This document shows, one piece after another, positions 1 through 12,600 of a stretch of 64,000 bases of DNA. A program made the position numbers and the translations under genes. Position 1 is the stretch's first letter. Each line of letters starts with the position of its first letter. The DNA comes from Strigops habroptila (lineage: Eukaryota > Chordata > Aves > Psittaciformes > Psittacidae). The notes under the pieces were generated by a model that searched no databases, was not told where the DNA came from, and was given only the letters and a program-made list of their open reading frames with translations. The stretch lies in the NCBI RefSeq assembly GCF_004027225.2, contig NC_044298.2, positions 186,001 through 250,000 on the forward strand, in the 5' to 3' direction.

Positions 1-128
1 CCGCACCACGGGGCCCGCTCCCAGCCCCGGCTCCAGCCCCAGCCCCGGTTCAGGCAGCGCCCGCCCGCCCGGACCCCCCCCGCCGCCACCAGCAGCCCCA
101 GTCCCAGCAGCGCCCGCGGCCCCGGCAT
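1..128 (-). CDS. NAXE: NAXE (AIBP, NAD(P)HX epimerase) first coding exon, partial
   Basis: The minus strand opens with ATG at 128-126 and stays open to the window edge (42 codons). The peptide begins MPGPRALLGLGLLVAAGG; its RALLGLGLLVA core is identical to the N-terminal leader I know for human NAXE, followed by Arg/Trp-rich sequence before the catalytic domain. NAXE repairs hydrated NAD(P)H by epimerising the R form to S-NAD(P)HX, and is found in mitochondria and secreted as apoA-I binding protein; the hydrophobic N-terminus fits a targeting or signal peptide. The position also fits: in human the gene lies just downstream of TTC24 in the same orientation, as here. Only the leader is visible, so the catalytic domain cannot be checked, and an exon end within the first bases of the window is possible. 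The start context is weak (C at -3), but no better upstream ATG in this frame was seen. Confidence 0.72.
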   Translation of the reverse strand, partial: MPGPRALLGLGLLVAAGGVRAGGRCLNRGWGWSRGWERAPWC

Positions 129-535
129 GCGTCGGGCTCGGAGCGGCTCCGCTCGGCACGGAGCAGGCGCAGGGACGGCCCCGGGGCGGAGCCGGGTCCC
201 TCGTACCCGCCCCGTCGGATGCCCGAAGGAGCATAGCGGAAAAGCGGGTTCGAAACCGTGTTGGGTCCGAGCTCCGTGTCCCGGTGCGCGGTCCCGGTGC
301 TGCCGCCGTCACAAGAGGCTGCAGAGGAGGGACAGCGTCCTGCTCCCGCTGCGGGGCTCCCGGGTCCCGCTGCGGGGCTCCCGGCTTCCACGGGGCCGCT
401 GGTCCGTGGGGCTGGGGGGCAGCGAGGCCACCGAGGCATTAACGGGGTGTGTGGGGTGCCTGAGCCCCCACCCGGGTCACGGCTGTATCCCAGGATGTGG
501 GGATGCAGCAGACACAAGGGCGGCGGGTTTCCAAC
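129..535. promoter_or_regulatory. NAXE promoter / TTC24 3' flank, CpG-rich spacer
   Basis: About 0.4 kb separates the NAXE start codon from the proposed TTC24 stop. It is rich in CpG and GC boxes (around 170-230) and should hold the NAXE promoter and the TTC24 3'UTR. A 20-bp unit (TCCCGCTGCGGGGCTCCCGG) is directly duplicated at 344-363 and 365-384. I see no canonical AATAAA or ATTAAA on the minus strand here, so the TTC24 polyadenylation site is unknown. Confidence 0.5.
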
Positions 536-2425
<1,890 letters not shown>

Positions 2426-2445
2426 GGCCTGGGCGAGAGACCTGC

Positions 2446-2929
2446 CTGCAAGAGAGGGATGCAGCGGGATGTCTGGAGAAGAGCAGCACGGGCTGGATAT
2501 TCCCGAGGTGTCCTTATGGGAGGCAGAATAACCGGTCGCACGCACTTACTGTTTGCTCTTTAGGTCCAAAGGGCACGGGGCATCACCAGCGCTCGCTGCC
2601 GCTCTCCAGTCAGGGATGGGGGTGCCCGAGGGGCCGCTGGGTCCCCCTGGGATGCCTGGAAAGCTGCTGGGAGCAGGTCACAGCCCCCTGGGTGCTGGAG
2701 CTCAGACAGCTTTGGAGCACCAGGAAAGCAGCAGGGGCGTGCGTGGCACAGGCGAACCGGGACAAAGCCAGGCTCCTCCTGGGGAATGAACATTCCGAGA
2801 TGGCTCCACTGGCTCCGATTTCATCCCTGGCACCGGTGTGCAGCGCCATGGCAACACGGGCAGCGGAGCCGGGTGACAGTGTGAGCCGGGTGACTGGTTG
2901 CACAACCAGCCCCTTTTGTCCATAGTCGC
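2446..2929. other. TTC24 upstream region
   Basis: Spacer between the TTC24 coding start and the minisatellite. It should contain the noncoding first exon and promoter of TTC24, because a clean 3' splice site lies at 2446-2448 on the minus strand. No TATA box is obvious. An RFX-like half site (ATGGCAAC) with a partial left arm sits at 2845-2855. No coding exon is recognisable. Confidence 0.4.
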
Positions 2930-3580
2930 TGCTCCCCAGTACTGCACTACAGCCAGTCCCCGGTGCCGGTACCGCACTACAGATGGTTCCCGGTGCTGGT
3001 ACCACAATACAGCCGGTCCCCAGTGCTGGTACCGCACTACAGCCAATCCCGGGTGTCGGTACTGCACTACACCCGGTGCCTGGTACCGCACTACAGCCGA
3101 TCACCAGTGCTGGTACTGCATTACAGCCGGTCCCGGGCGTCGGTACCCCACTACAGCCAGTCCCGGGTACCACAGTACAGCCGGTTCCCAGTGCCGGTAC
3201 CGCACTACAGCCGGTCCCTGGTACCACACTACAGCCGGTTCTCGGTGCCGGTACCGCACTACAGCCGGTCCCTGATACCACACTACAGCCGGTTCTCGGT
3301 GCCGGTACCGCACTACAGCCGGTCCCTGATACCACACTACAGCCGGTTCTCGGTGCCGGTACCGCACTACAGCCGGTCCCTGATACCACACTACAGACGG
3401 TTCTCGGTGCCGGTACCGCACTACAGCCGGTTCCCAGTGCCGGTACCCCACTACAGCCGGCTCCTGGTACCACACTACAGCCGGTTCTCGGTGCCAGTAC
3501 CGCACTACAGCCGGTCCCTGGTACCACACTACAGCCGGTTCCCGGTGCCGGTACCGCACTACAGCCAGTCCCGGCCCCCC
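2930..3580. repeat. Minisatellite, 24+30 bp higher-order repeat, KpnI-rich
   Basis: About 23 tandem copies of a unit built on GGTACCGCACTACAGCCGGT. In the 3' half two sub-units of 24 and 30 bp alternate in a strict 54-bp higher-order period (for example GGTACC at 3250, 3304 and 3358); 5' copies are more diverged. Because 24, 30 and 54 are multiples of three, long spurious reading frames run through it on both strands. The array lies between TTC24 and IQGAP3 and stops about 10 bp short of the IQGAP3 ZNF143-like promoter element. Confidence 0.95.
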
Positions 3581-3584
3581 GATA

Positions 3585-3672
3585 CTGAACTACAACTCCC
3601 GGCGGCCCCCGCGCGGCGTCACGTGAGCGGCGGGAGATTCAAATCGCGGGTGGAGCCGCCGCAGCCGCAGCC
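3585..3672 (+). promoter_or_regulatory. IQGAP3 core promoter / 5'UTR with ZNF143-type, E-box and CDE/CHR-like elements
   Basis: Three motifs lie within 90 bp of the IQGAP3 ATG. ACTACAACTCCCGGCGG (3590-3606) fits the ZNF143/STAF (SBS) motif. TCACGTGA (3619-3626) is an E-box palindrome of the USF/MYC class. GGCGGGAGATTCAAAT (3628-3643) carries a CDE-like GGCGG followed after four bases by TTCAAA, the reverse complement of the CHR core TTTGAA. This is a TATA-less, CpG-rich promoter of the kind used by proliferation genes, and IQGAP3 is known to be expressed in cycling cells. Binding is inferred from motif matches only. Confidence 0.6.
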
Positions 3673-6600
3673 ATGGAGGGAGCGGGGCCGGTGCGATGTG
3701 AGTCGGGGGGCGGCGGCAGTGGGGTGTCGGGGTCCCGGTGCGTGTGTGGGGCAGGTCTGGGGGCGCAGTGGGGTGTCGGGGTCCCGGTGCGTGTGTGGGG
3801 CAGGTCTGGGGGCGCAGTGGGGTGTCGGGGTCCCGGTGCGTGTGTGGGGCAGGTCTGGGGGTGCAGTGGGGTGTCGGGGTCCCGGTGCGTGTGTGGGGCA
3901 GGTCTTGGTGCAATTCCTTGTTGGAATCTTCGTTTGGGTGGGATGGGGGTTAAGGACCCCCCCGGGATAACAGGGTCTGACGCCGTGTCCCCGTCCCCAC
4001 CAAGGCGAGCGCCTCACGGCCGAGGAGATGGATGAGAAGAGGAGGCAGAACATCGCCTACCAGTACCTGTGTCACCTGGAGGAGGCCAAGCGGTGGGGCT
4101 GGGCGTGGGGACCCCTCTGCTTTGAGCTTACATTGAGAGGGGCGAAGGGCCGGGGAGGGTGTTCGGAGGTAAGGCATGGGGGGGGTCTGGGGTCCTGCAT
4201 GATCCTGCCTGCTCCTGGTGCTTCCTGGCTCTCCAGAAGTGGGGTTTGGGGGAGCAGCCAAACAAGAACACCCCATCCTGCAGCAAAGGGCTGGGTGCCA
4301 ACCTCTCCCTGCCATGGAGGGGGGATTGATGGGGATGGAGTGGGGGTGTCTCCTTTGGGAACTGCTTTTTCTGCCTGGAATGGGTCTGGGGGGTCCATGA
4401 CGTGCCCCATCTCTGTCCTGCAGCTGGCTGGAGGCCTGTCTGAGCGAGGAGCTGCCCCCTCCAGTGGAGCTGGAAGAGACCCTGCGCAATGGGGTGGTCC
4501 TGGCCAAGCTGGGCCATTGCTTTGCCCCCACTGTGGTCCCTCTGAAGAAGATCTACGACCGTGAGCAGACACGGTACAAGGTGAGGCTGGTGGGTACATT
4601 CCTTAGGGTGCACCCCGAAACCCGGAGGGTTCATTCCTTGGGGGGTCACAGGCTTTGCCTTGGGCTTTAACCCCATGGATTTGGGGGAGAGGGGACCATA
4701 AGGTTGGGAGAAGGGGGGGTTCAGCCTCACCCTGTGTTTCTTCTCCTCCAGGCAGCTGGGCTCCACTTCCGGCACACGGATAACATCAACTACTGGCGGG
4801 ATGCGATGAGCCACGTGGGGCTCCCCTCGGTAATGTTCCCCATTGCTGGTGTCACTGGGGGGCTTCATCTCTGTCCCTTCACCCTTGGACACCATCCTCC
4901 CCATGGACCATCTCGGTGTCATCTCCTCCTGACCTGCCTTGTCTTGTTGGCAGATCTTCCACCCAGAGACCACTGACATCTATGATAAGAAGAACATGCC
5001 CCGGGTGGTCTATTGCATCCATGCACTCAGGTGGGTGACCCTAGCCCCAGACTGGTCATGCTGGTGTTCAAAAGCCCTTTGGTGGCATCACCCTGGGGGT
5101 GGGGAGAGAGCCTTTGAGTGCTGCAGAAGCACTGGGAGGGAGAAGGGAGTGCTTGGTCATGGTGTGTGTCTGCTTTGCCTTTCAGCTTGTACCTCTTCAA
5201 GCTGGGGCTGGCTCCTCAGATCCAGGACTTGTACGGGAAAGTGGACTTCACAGGTACAGCATCGCTGCAGGGGTGCTCTGAGGTCCTGCAGTGGGAGGGA
5301 TACGGGGAATGAAGACCTTGGGCTTCAGCCCAGAGCTGCCCCGGCGATGTGACCCCAGTGCGGGGGTCTTCTGCACCCCTCTGGTTTGGATGACCTTTAA
5401 GCTCCTTCCCAAGCAAAACTGTTCTCTCATTCTCTGTCTCTGTGCTCTGTTCCAGAGGAGGAGATCAACAACATGAAGCGGGAGCTGGAGAAGTATGGCT
5501 TGCAGCTCCCTGCCTTCAGCAAGATCGGGGGCATTTTGGCCAACGAGCTCTCTGTGGATGAAGCAGCAGGTGATGGGTGCCCCCAAATGTCAAACGTGGG
5601 GCCATCAAACTCAGGGGTGCCCTGAGATCTAAGAGGCACCTCATTGTTCTCCCTCAGACCCATGCATGGGCTGGCACAGAACCCAAGGGGTTTGCATTAG
5701 CTGGGCTTGCTTGGAGACACGGAGGCTTCCTGGGCACTGGAGAGTAGAGCTTGCTCTTTGGGAATGGGGATGGTTCCCACCATCACGCGTGGTGCAGCTT
5801 GTCCCACGGCACTGAGGGATAGAGGGGATGGTCCCTGCGTGTCCTGCCTCACCTTCCCGCTGCACCCGCAGTGCATGCCGCCGTGCTGGCCATCAACCGA
5901 GCGGTGGAGCAGGGGGTGGTGGCCCAGACCATGGGGGCCCTTCGCAACCCCAGCGCGATGCTGCTAGGCCTGCGCCAGGAGCTGGCGGGTGCCTACCAGG
6001 AGGTGCTGCACCGGGCGAAGCTGGAGAAGGGCAGCAACGTCAGGAACAGGGTGAGGAGGGTACCGGGGGGGCCTGGAGGGGCTGCCAGAGGTGGTGGTGA
6101 TGTGCTGGAGGGGTCCCTTGTGGAAAGAAGCTGTCCCTGTGCGTGTCTTGAGGCGCTGGCGCAGGGAAGCTGTGGCTGCCCCATCCCCGGCGGTGTTCAA
6201 GGCCAGGTTGGACACAGGGGCTTGGAGGCATCTGCATGGGACCCCGGGTGTGTGCCATTGGGGTGCATGCTCAGGGTGAGGAGTCCCTCTGCAGCTCCTG
6301 CAGGTGATCCCCGAGGGAGAGGACATCTATGACCATTGTCTGACCCAGGCTGAGATCCAAGGGAACATCAACAAAGTGAATGGTGAGTAAAGCTTGTGCC
6401 TTCCCTACCCGTGGTACCCCGGGCTGCAGGGAGAGCCTGCCTGGGGTGGGGGGCACAGCAGAAAGAAGCCATCAGCTCAGGCTTCAGATCTGTTGGGGGC
6501 CTGGGCTGGGTCTTTTGGGGCTTCACCAAGGCAAAATTAGCATTGTTAATACTCACTACCAATAATTCTGTGTTCACTTCTGGGCCCCTCGCTGCAAGAG

Positions 6601-9600
6601 GGACATTGAGGTGCTGCAGCAGGGCCAGAGAAGGGCAATGGAGCTGGTGCAGGGCCTGGAGCACAAGTGTGATGAGGAACGGCTGAGGGACCTGGGGGGG
6701 TTTAGTCTGGAGAAGAGAAGGCTCAGGGGGGACCTTATCGCTCTCTGCAACTGCCTGACAGGAGGATGGAGCCAGGAGGGGGCTGGTCTCTGCTCCCAAG
6801 GGATGGGACAAGAGGAAACGGCCTCAAGCTGCCCCAGGGCAGGGTTAGATGGAGCTGAGGAACAATTCCTTCCCCTGAGGGTGCTCAGGCATTGGAACAG
6901 GCTGCCCAGGGCAGGGCTGGAGTCACCGTCCCTGCAAGTGTTCACACCCCGTGTAGCCGAGGCCTCAGTGCCATGGGTCAGTGGTGGCCTTGGCAGTTGG
7001 GACTGGATGAGCTGAAAAGTCTTTTCCACCCTGGTCGATTCCATGATTCGAGCCTCATCTGCAGCTCTCTTTGCTCCTGGAGCCATTGGGTTACTTGTTT
7101 GCTCACCTTCTCTGGGTGTGAATGTCCTCTCGTAGTGCACGGAGCTCTGGAGGAGGTGGATGATGCCCTGGAGCAGCAGGATGTGCTGGCGCTGTACCGT
7201 GCACTCCAAGACCCCGTCCTGGCCCTGCGCTGCCTCCAGCGCGACAACCTCCAGCGCTACTTGGAGCAGCTCAGCATGGACCGGGAGCAGAAGGCGCTGG
7301 TAGGGGCTGGAGGAGCCTGGGGGGTGTTTGGGTGCTGGTGTGGTGGTCCCCTGAAGCAGGGGGTCACTGTGGATCAGCATCTCTGTGCACCGAGTCTGAG
7401 CGTGGCAGCTCCATCAGCACAAGCAGGGTTTGGTGGGACACAGAAGCACTTCTTGCTGCAGGAGCTGGGCTATGTGGACCTGCTGGAGCAGGAGGAGCTG
7501 GAAGCCGGGATCCTCACAGCAAACAGGAAGGGCGAGGAGGAGCGAGCCAGTGAGTAGCTGGGTGAATGTGGTGCTTTTGGGGCAGGTTATGGTGCTTGAG
7601 ATGGGTTCTGCTACCTGGTGTGCCCCCTTGGAGCTGGTGGCCTCATGGCGGTGTCTTCCTTCAGTGCTAGGGGCCATCAGCCGGATCAATGCAGCTATCC
7701 GTCATGGAAAACCAGCCGAAACCTTGGAAGCGCTGATGGATCCTGCCGCCCAATTGCCTGATGTGTATCCGCTCGCTGCCCCCCTGTACCAGCACCAACT
7801 GGCCCTTCTGCAGAGCCAGCACCCGCGGGTGAGCTCCCCATGGATGTGCTCCGCGTCCCACTGGTTCTGGGGGATTAGTATCTCCAATAGTTGGGGGGGG
7901 CTCCCCAGCACTGCCAAGGCCACCACTAACCCATGGCACTGAGGCCTCGGCTACACGAGGTGTGAACACTTGCAGGGACGGTGACTCCAGCCCTGCCCTG
8001 GGCAGCCTGTTCCAATGCCTGAGCACCCTTTGGGGAAGGAATTGTTCCTCAGCTCCATCTAAACCTGCCCTGGTGCAGCTTGAGGCCGTTTCCTCTTGTC
8101 CCATCCCTTGGGAGCAGAGACCAGCCCTCTCCTGGCTCCATTCTCCTCTCAGGCAGTTGCAGAGAGCGATAAGGTCAAGGATGAGATTATGGGGGTCTCA
8201 GTGTCTCTGCCTTGCCCCATGCAGGGTGAGCTGGTGCAGGAGGAGCTGTTTGTGGCTGTGGAGATGCTTTCGGCTGTGGCATTAGTTAACAGAGCCTTAG
8301 ACGCTGGAGACCCTGACGGGCTCTGGAGCAGCCTGGTCAGCGCTGCCCTGGGGCTCGCTGGTGTTGAGGATGCAAACGCACAGCGGTGAGGGCATGGTCT
8401 GTATCTGGGGTGGGTGGTGTGAAGCAGACCCTTGGGAAGCGATGGGCACAGGGCCGGGGCTTTGTGTGGGCTTGTTTCACCAGCCAACCTGCCCTGGACC
8501 TTCCCTTCTCCCCTTTGAAAAGCAAGGCACTGGCTCTGCCTGGCACCATTCCTGCTTGGAATGCACTGAGCCTGTGCCCTGTGTCTCTCCTGCAGGTATT
8601 TTGAGGACTTACTGCAGCTCAAAGGCCAATGTCGGGCAGCAGGAGCAGAGTTCTTGAGCTGGAACAACATCCAGGACAGCGTGAACGCCACCAATTCCTC
8701 AGTGCAAGATGAAAACGACCGTGAGTGCTGCCCGCGTTGGGTCAAGCAGGGGGGTCTGCAGGGGGTTTGCATGGGGAGCCCAGCCCTAAGGAGACAGCAG
8801 AGAGTCTTGCGCTGCCGGGGGGGAGCTGATCCATACACCCCATCCCTCCCATGCAGGAATCACGGCTGTGAGGCTCATCAATGAGGCGCTGCTGCAGGAG
8901 GACCCCGAGAAGACACTGTCGGCGCTGCTGCTGCAGGCAGCTGCCCTGCCCCACATCACCATCCCCACTGCCCAGCGCTACCACCATGTCCTGGCCCAGG
9001 CACGGAGGATGAAAGCCCAGGTTGGGTGGAATCCCCTTGGCCATGTGGTACCCCCCAGCAGCAGCCCCCTGTAGTGTGGGGAAAGCAGAAGGTGCTTGAG
9101 GGGTGGTGATGTGCAGACCGGGGCTCGCTAGAGCCCGTCTTCCTGATGCTGAGAGAGCTGGGCTGGGTCAGCCTGGAGAAGAGAAGGCTCCTGAAGGGGA
9201 GACCTTAGAGCAGCTCCAGTGCCTAAAGGGGCTCCAGGAAACCTGGAGAGGGGCTTTGGACAAGGGATGGAGGGACAGGACAAGGGGAATGGCTTTAACC
9301 TGCCAGAGGGGAGATTGAGATGAGCTCTGAGGCAGAAGCTCTTCCCTGTGAGGGTGCTGAGGCGCTGGCACAGGGTGCCCAGAGAAGCTGTGGCTGCCCC
9401 ATCCCTGGCAGTGTTCATGGTCAGGTTGGACACAGGGGCTTGGAGCAACCTGCTCTAGTGGAAGGTGTCCCTGCCCGTGGCAGGGGTTGGAGCTGGAGGA
9501 GCTTTAAGGTCCCTTCAACCCAAACCTGTCTGTGATCCCCTCGCTGTCTCACAGGCCACAGGGGATGATGGAGCTGTGCTCTGGTGGGAAGAGATCCAGG

Positions 9601-12600
9601 AAGGGGTCTGCAAGGCCAATGAGGACACGGTGGCAGCCAGGAGGAGTGAGTGCTCTCCCCAGTGTCATGCCCCTGCAGGCGAGGGGGGGGTAAGGAGAGT
9701 CTCACAAGGGGCCCCCTCTGTTGCTGCAGTGGCTTTGGGCATTGCTGCCATCAACCAGGCCATCAAGGAGGGGAAGGCGACCCAGACCTTGCGGGTGCTG
9801 CTCAACCCCGCCGTGGCCCTGTGTGGTGTGGTGGGTGCCTGCGCCGCTGGGTACCAGGAGCAGCTTGCAGCTCTGATGGCCACCAAGAAACAAACTGGTA
9901 AAAGCTGATTGTACCAGCCCCATCCCATCACCCTGGGGTGCACCCATCCATGGGGAACAGCACCTCCATCAGCACCCATCCCTCTCGGTGTGCAGGGAGC
10001 ACGAAGCCATGCTGGATCCAGCACAGGCTGGCGGATGGTGCTGAGTTCTACCTGAGCCTGCAGAGCTTCGAGGGCAGTTGGCAGCGCCCACCCGATGGTG
10101 GCATCAACACCACGCACCTGAGCCGGGAGGAGATCCAGGTATGGGGTGGATTGGGCTCAGCGGGTGCCGGTGGCACTGCTGGGGCTGAGCTGGTGCGTTG
10201 TGTCCCCGCAGGCAGTTGTCACCCGAGTGACGGCGGCGCACGACCGGGAGCGGCTGTGGGCAGCCAACGTGGCCTTTGTGGTGAGGCTGCAGGCTCGGCT
10301 CCGCGGCTTCCTGGTCCGCCAGGAGCTGGCGGCACGACGGAGCATCCTGCGGGAGCAGCGACCGGCTGCCATCAGGATCCAGGTGATGTAGCCAGGATCT
10401 GTCCCACCTCTGTGCAAGGGGGTGCAGGCCATGGGTGGCTGCTTGCAGCATCCTCTGGAGTGCCATAGAATCAAAGAATGGTTTGGATGGGAAAGGACCT
10501 TAAAGCTCCTCCAGCTCCAACCCCCTGCCACGGGCAGGGACACCTTCCACTAGAGCAGGTTGCTCCAAGCCCCTGTGTCCAACCTGGCCTTGAACACTGC
10601 CAGGGATGGGGCAGCCACAGCTTCTCTGGGCACCCTGTGCCAGCGCCTCAGCACCCTCACGGGGAAGAACTTCTGCCTTATCTCCAACCTGAACTTCCCC
10701 TGTTTCAGTTTGAACCCATCACCCCTTGTCCTATCGCTCCAGTCCCTGATGAAGGTGCCATCTCCAGCATCCTTGTAGCCCCCTTCAGACACTGGAAGCT
10801 GCTCTGAGGTCTCCACACAGCTTCTCTTCTCCAGGCTGAGCATCCCCAGTGTTCTCAGCCCCAGTGTTTGCTGCTCTGCAGCTTTCAAAGCCAGGACTCA
10901 CCCAAGGTACTGCAGAGGATGGTGTCACAGTGACCTTGCGCACAGCTCAGTAACTGCTTGTCTTGTCTATGCCCAGGCCTGCTGGAGAGGCTACAAGCAG
11001 CGCAGAGCTTACCTGGAGCGGCTGCGCTACCTGCGAGCCAATGCGGATGCTGCAATAAAGGTTTGGAAGAATCCTGGAATTGTTGGGTTGGAAATGACCT
11101 TAAATGACCCGGTTCCAACCCCCTGGCACGGGCAGAGACACCTTCCACTAGACCTCCTCTGGGCTGGCTCCAACTGCTGGAATGTCTTTCCCAGATCCAG
11201 GCGGGCGTGAGGATGTGGCAGGCTCGGAGAAGGTACCAGGAGAGGCTGCGCTACTTCAGGCACAACGTGAGTGGTGGGGTGGAGTCAAACAGCTCCTGGG
11301 AATGTGTCTGTGTGGATGGAGGGGGATGATCCTGAGTGAAACTGGTGCATCCGTGCAGGGGGCCAGATGGGAAGGAAAAGGTGCCCAAGTGGGTCTGGAA
11401 GCCAAGCTATCAGCTTTGCGTGTGTGAGGGAGAGAAAATATCACCCCAGTTCTGTCACTAACCAACAAGGACTTCAAAATGTTCTTTAGAGAGGAAGGGG
11501 TGTGTTGGCTGGGGGAAGTGGACAGCAAGTGGAGGGGAAAGGATTGCTAAGGAGAGTGGTCTGGACAGGCTGCCCAGAGAGGTGGTGGATGCCCCATCCC
11601 TGAAGACATCCAAGGCCAGGCTGGATGTGGTTCTGGGCAACCTGCTCTAGTTGAAGGTGTCCCTGCCCATTGCAGGGCGTTGGACAAGATGAGCTTTGAA
11701 GGTCCGTTCCCACCCAAACTGTTCTGTGATTCTATGAGAGTGAGATCCTGGTTTGTGGAGACCCTCATCCCCGGCACCAGCAGATTCCTGGTGGTGGGAG
11801 CGGGGAGCCGGGTGCCTGCCCAGCACTTCTCCCCATGGAGGAACTGTTGGGGGAACATCCCTCACCCCTTTGTTTGTCTTGGCAGGTTGAAGCTGTGATT
11901 AAGATCCAGGCTTTTGTGCGAGCTCACAAGGCCCGTGGGGATTACAGGATGTTGGGTAAGTTCCTGCTCATCTCCACTCTGGAGCGACTGGAATTAACTG
12001 GGAAGGGGGCTCTGCCTCCCCCCTTGTTGGCCCTGTGTGGTGGGGAGATGGGGGCAGGTTGGCCACCAGTGTCCCTATGGCAAGCACAAGAGTGGCAGAG
12101 CCTTGGTGAGCCCTTGGCATCAGGTAGAGCAGCGCTGGGGCTGTTCTTGCTGCGCCTCTGCTCCCAAAGGCTTCATAGCATCACCTTGTCTTGTGCAAGA
12201 AGATGCTGTTTTAGGGGTGCCTTGGTGAGACGCTGGGGGTCTGAGGGTCCACAGTGGAGGTGGCTGCTCAGTCTTGCCCATGGTGGTGCTGTGCCTTGTG
12301 TCAGTGCACGCCAGGAGCCCACCGCTGAGCGTTGTCCGGCGCTTCATCCACTTGCTGGAGCAGAGTCAGCAGGACTTTTGGGAAGAGTCGGAGGTGCTGC
12401 GGCTGCAGGAGGAGGTGGTGAAGAGGATCCGCGCCAACCGGCAGCTGGAGAGTGACCTGGACCTCATGGACATCAAGATTGGGCTGCTGGTCAAGAACAG
12501 GATCACGCTGCAGGTTGGGGAGCATGGGGAGGACCTTGGCCACCTCATGCTATGGAGCTGGTCCTCCCCTCCTTGGCGTCGCAGCTTGAAGTGGTGAAGG

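Larger units (their letters stand above)
5456..9897 (+). other. IQGAP3: IQGAP3 N-terminal IQGAP-repeat region, exons 7-17
   Basis: Repeated helical units of about 50-60 residues follow the CH domain. Recurring signatures are [71 protein letters not shown] and [16 protein letters not shown]. In IQGAP proteins these mediate dimerisation and partner binding. Exon phases alternate so that 164-nt exons recur (exons 10, 12 and 15), consistent with the modules having arisen by internal duplication. Confidence 0.85.
10212..11955 (+). other. IQGAP3: Four IQ motifs of IQGAP3, exons 19-22
   Basis: Four calmodulin/myosin light chain-binding IQ motifs run across exons 19-22: [32 protein letters not shown] (split between exons 19 and 20), [16 protein letters not shown] (split between exons 20 and 21) and [16 protein letters not shown] (exon 22). 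Each keeps the IQ/LQ pair and basic positions. The second and third are interrupted by introns after the IK/IQ pair, a conserved IQGAP layout. Introns 19-21 have CR1 insertions. Confidence 0.92.

Noticed and set aside
2610-3970. Long open frames (300-335 codons) on both strands rich in PGTGCSAVPAPRTG-like or VPHYSRS-like repeats
   Set aside because: They are translations of the 24/30-bp minisatellite; units divisible by three keep all frames open. No known protein and no splice context.
4128-4979. 283-codon minus-strand frame
   Set aside because: Antisense shadow of IQGAP3 exons 3-5 and their introns.
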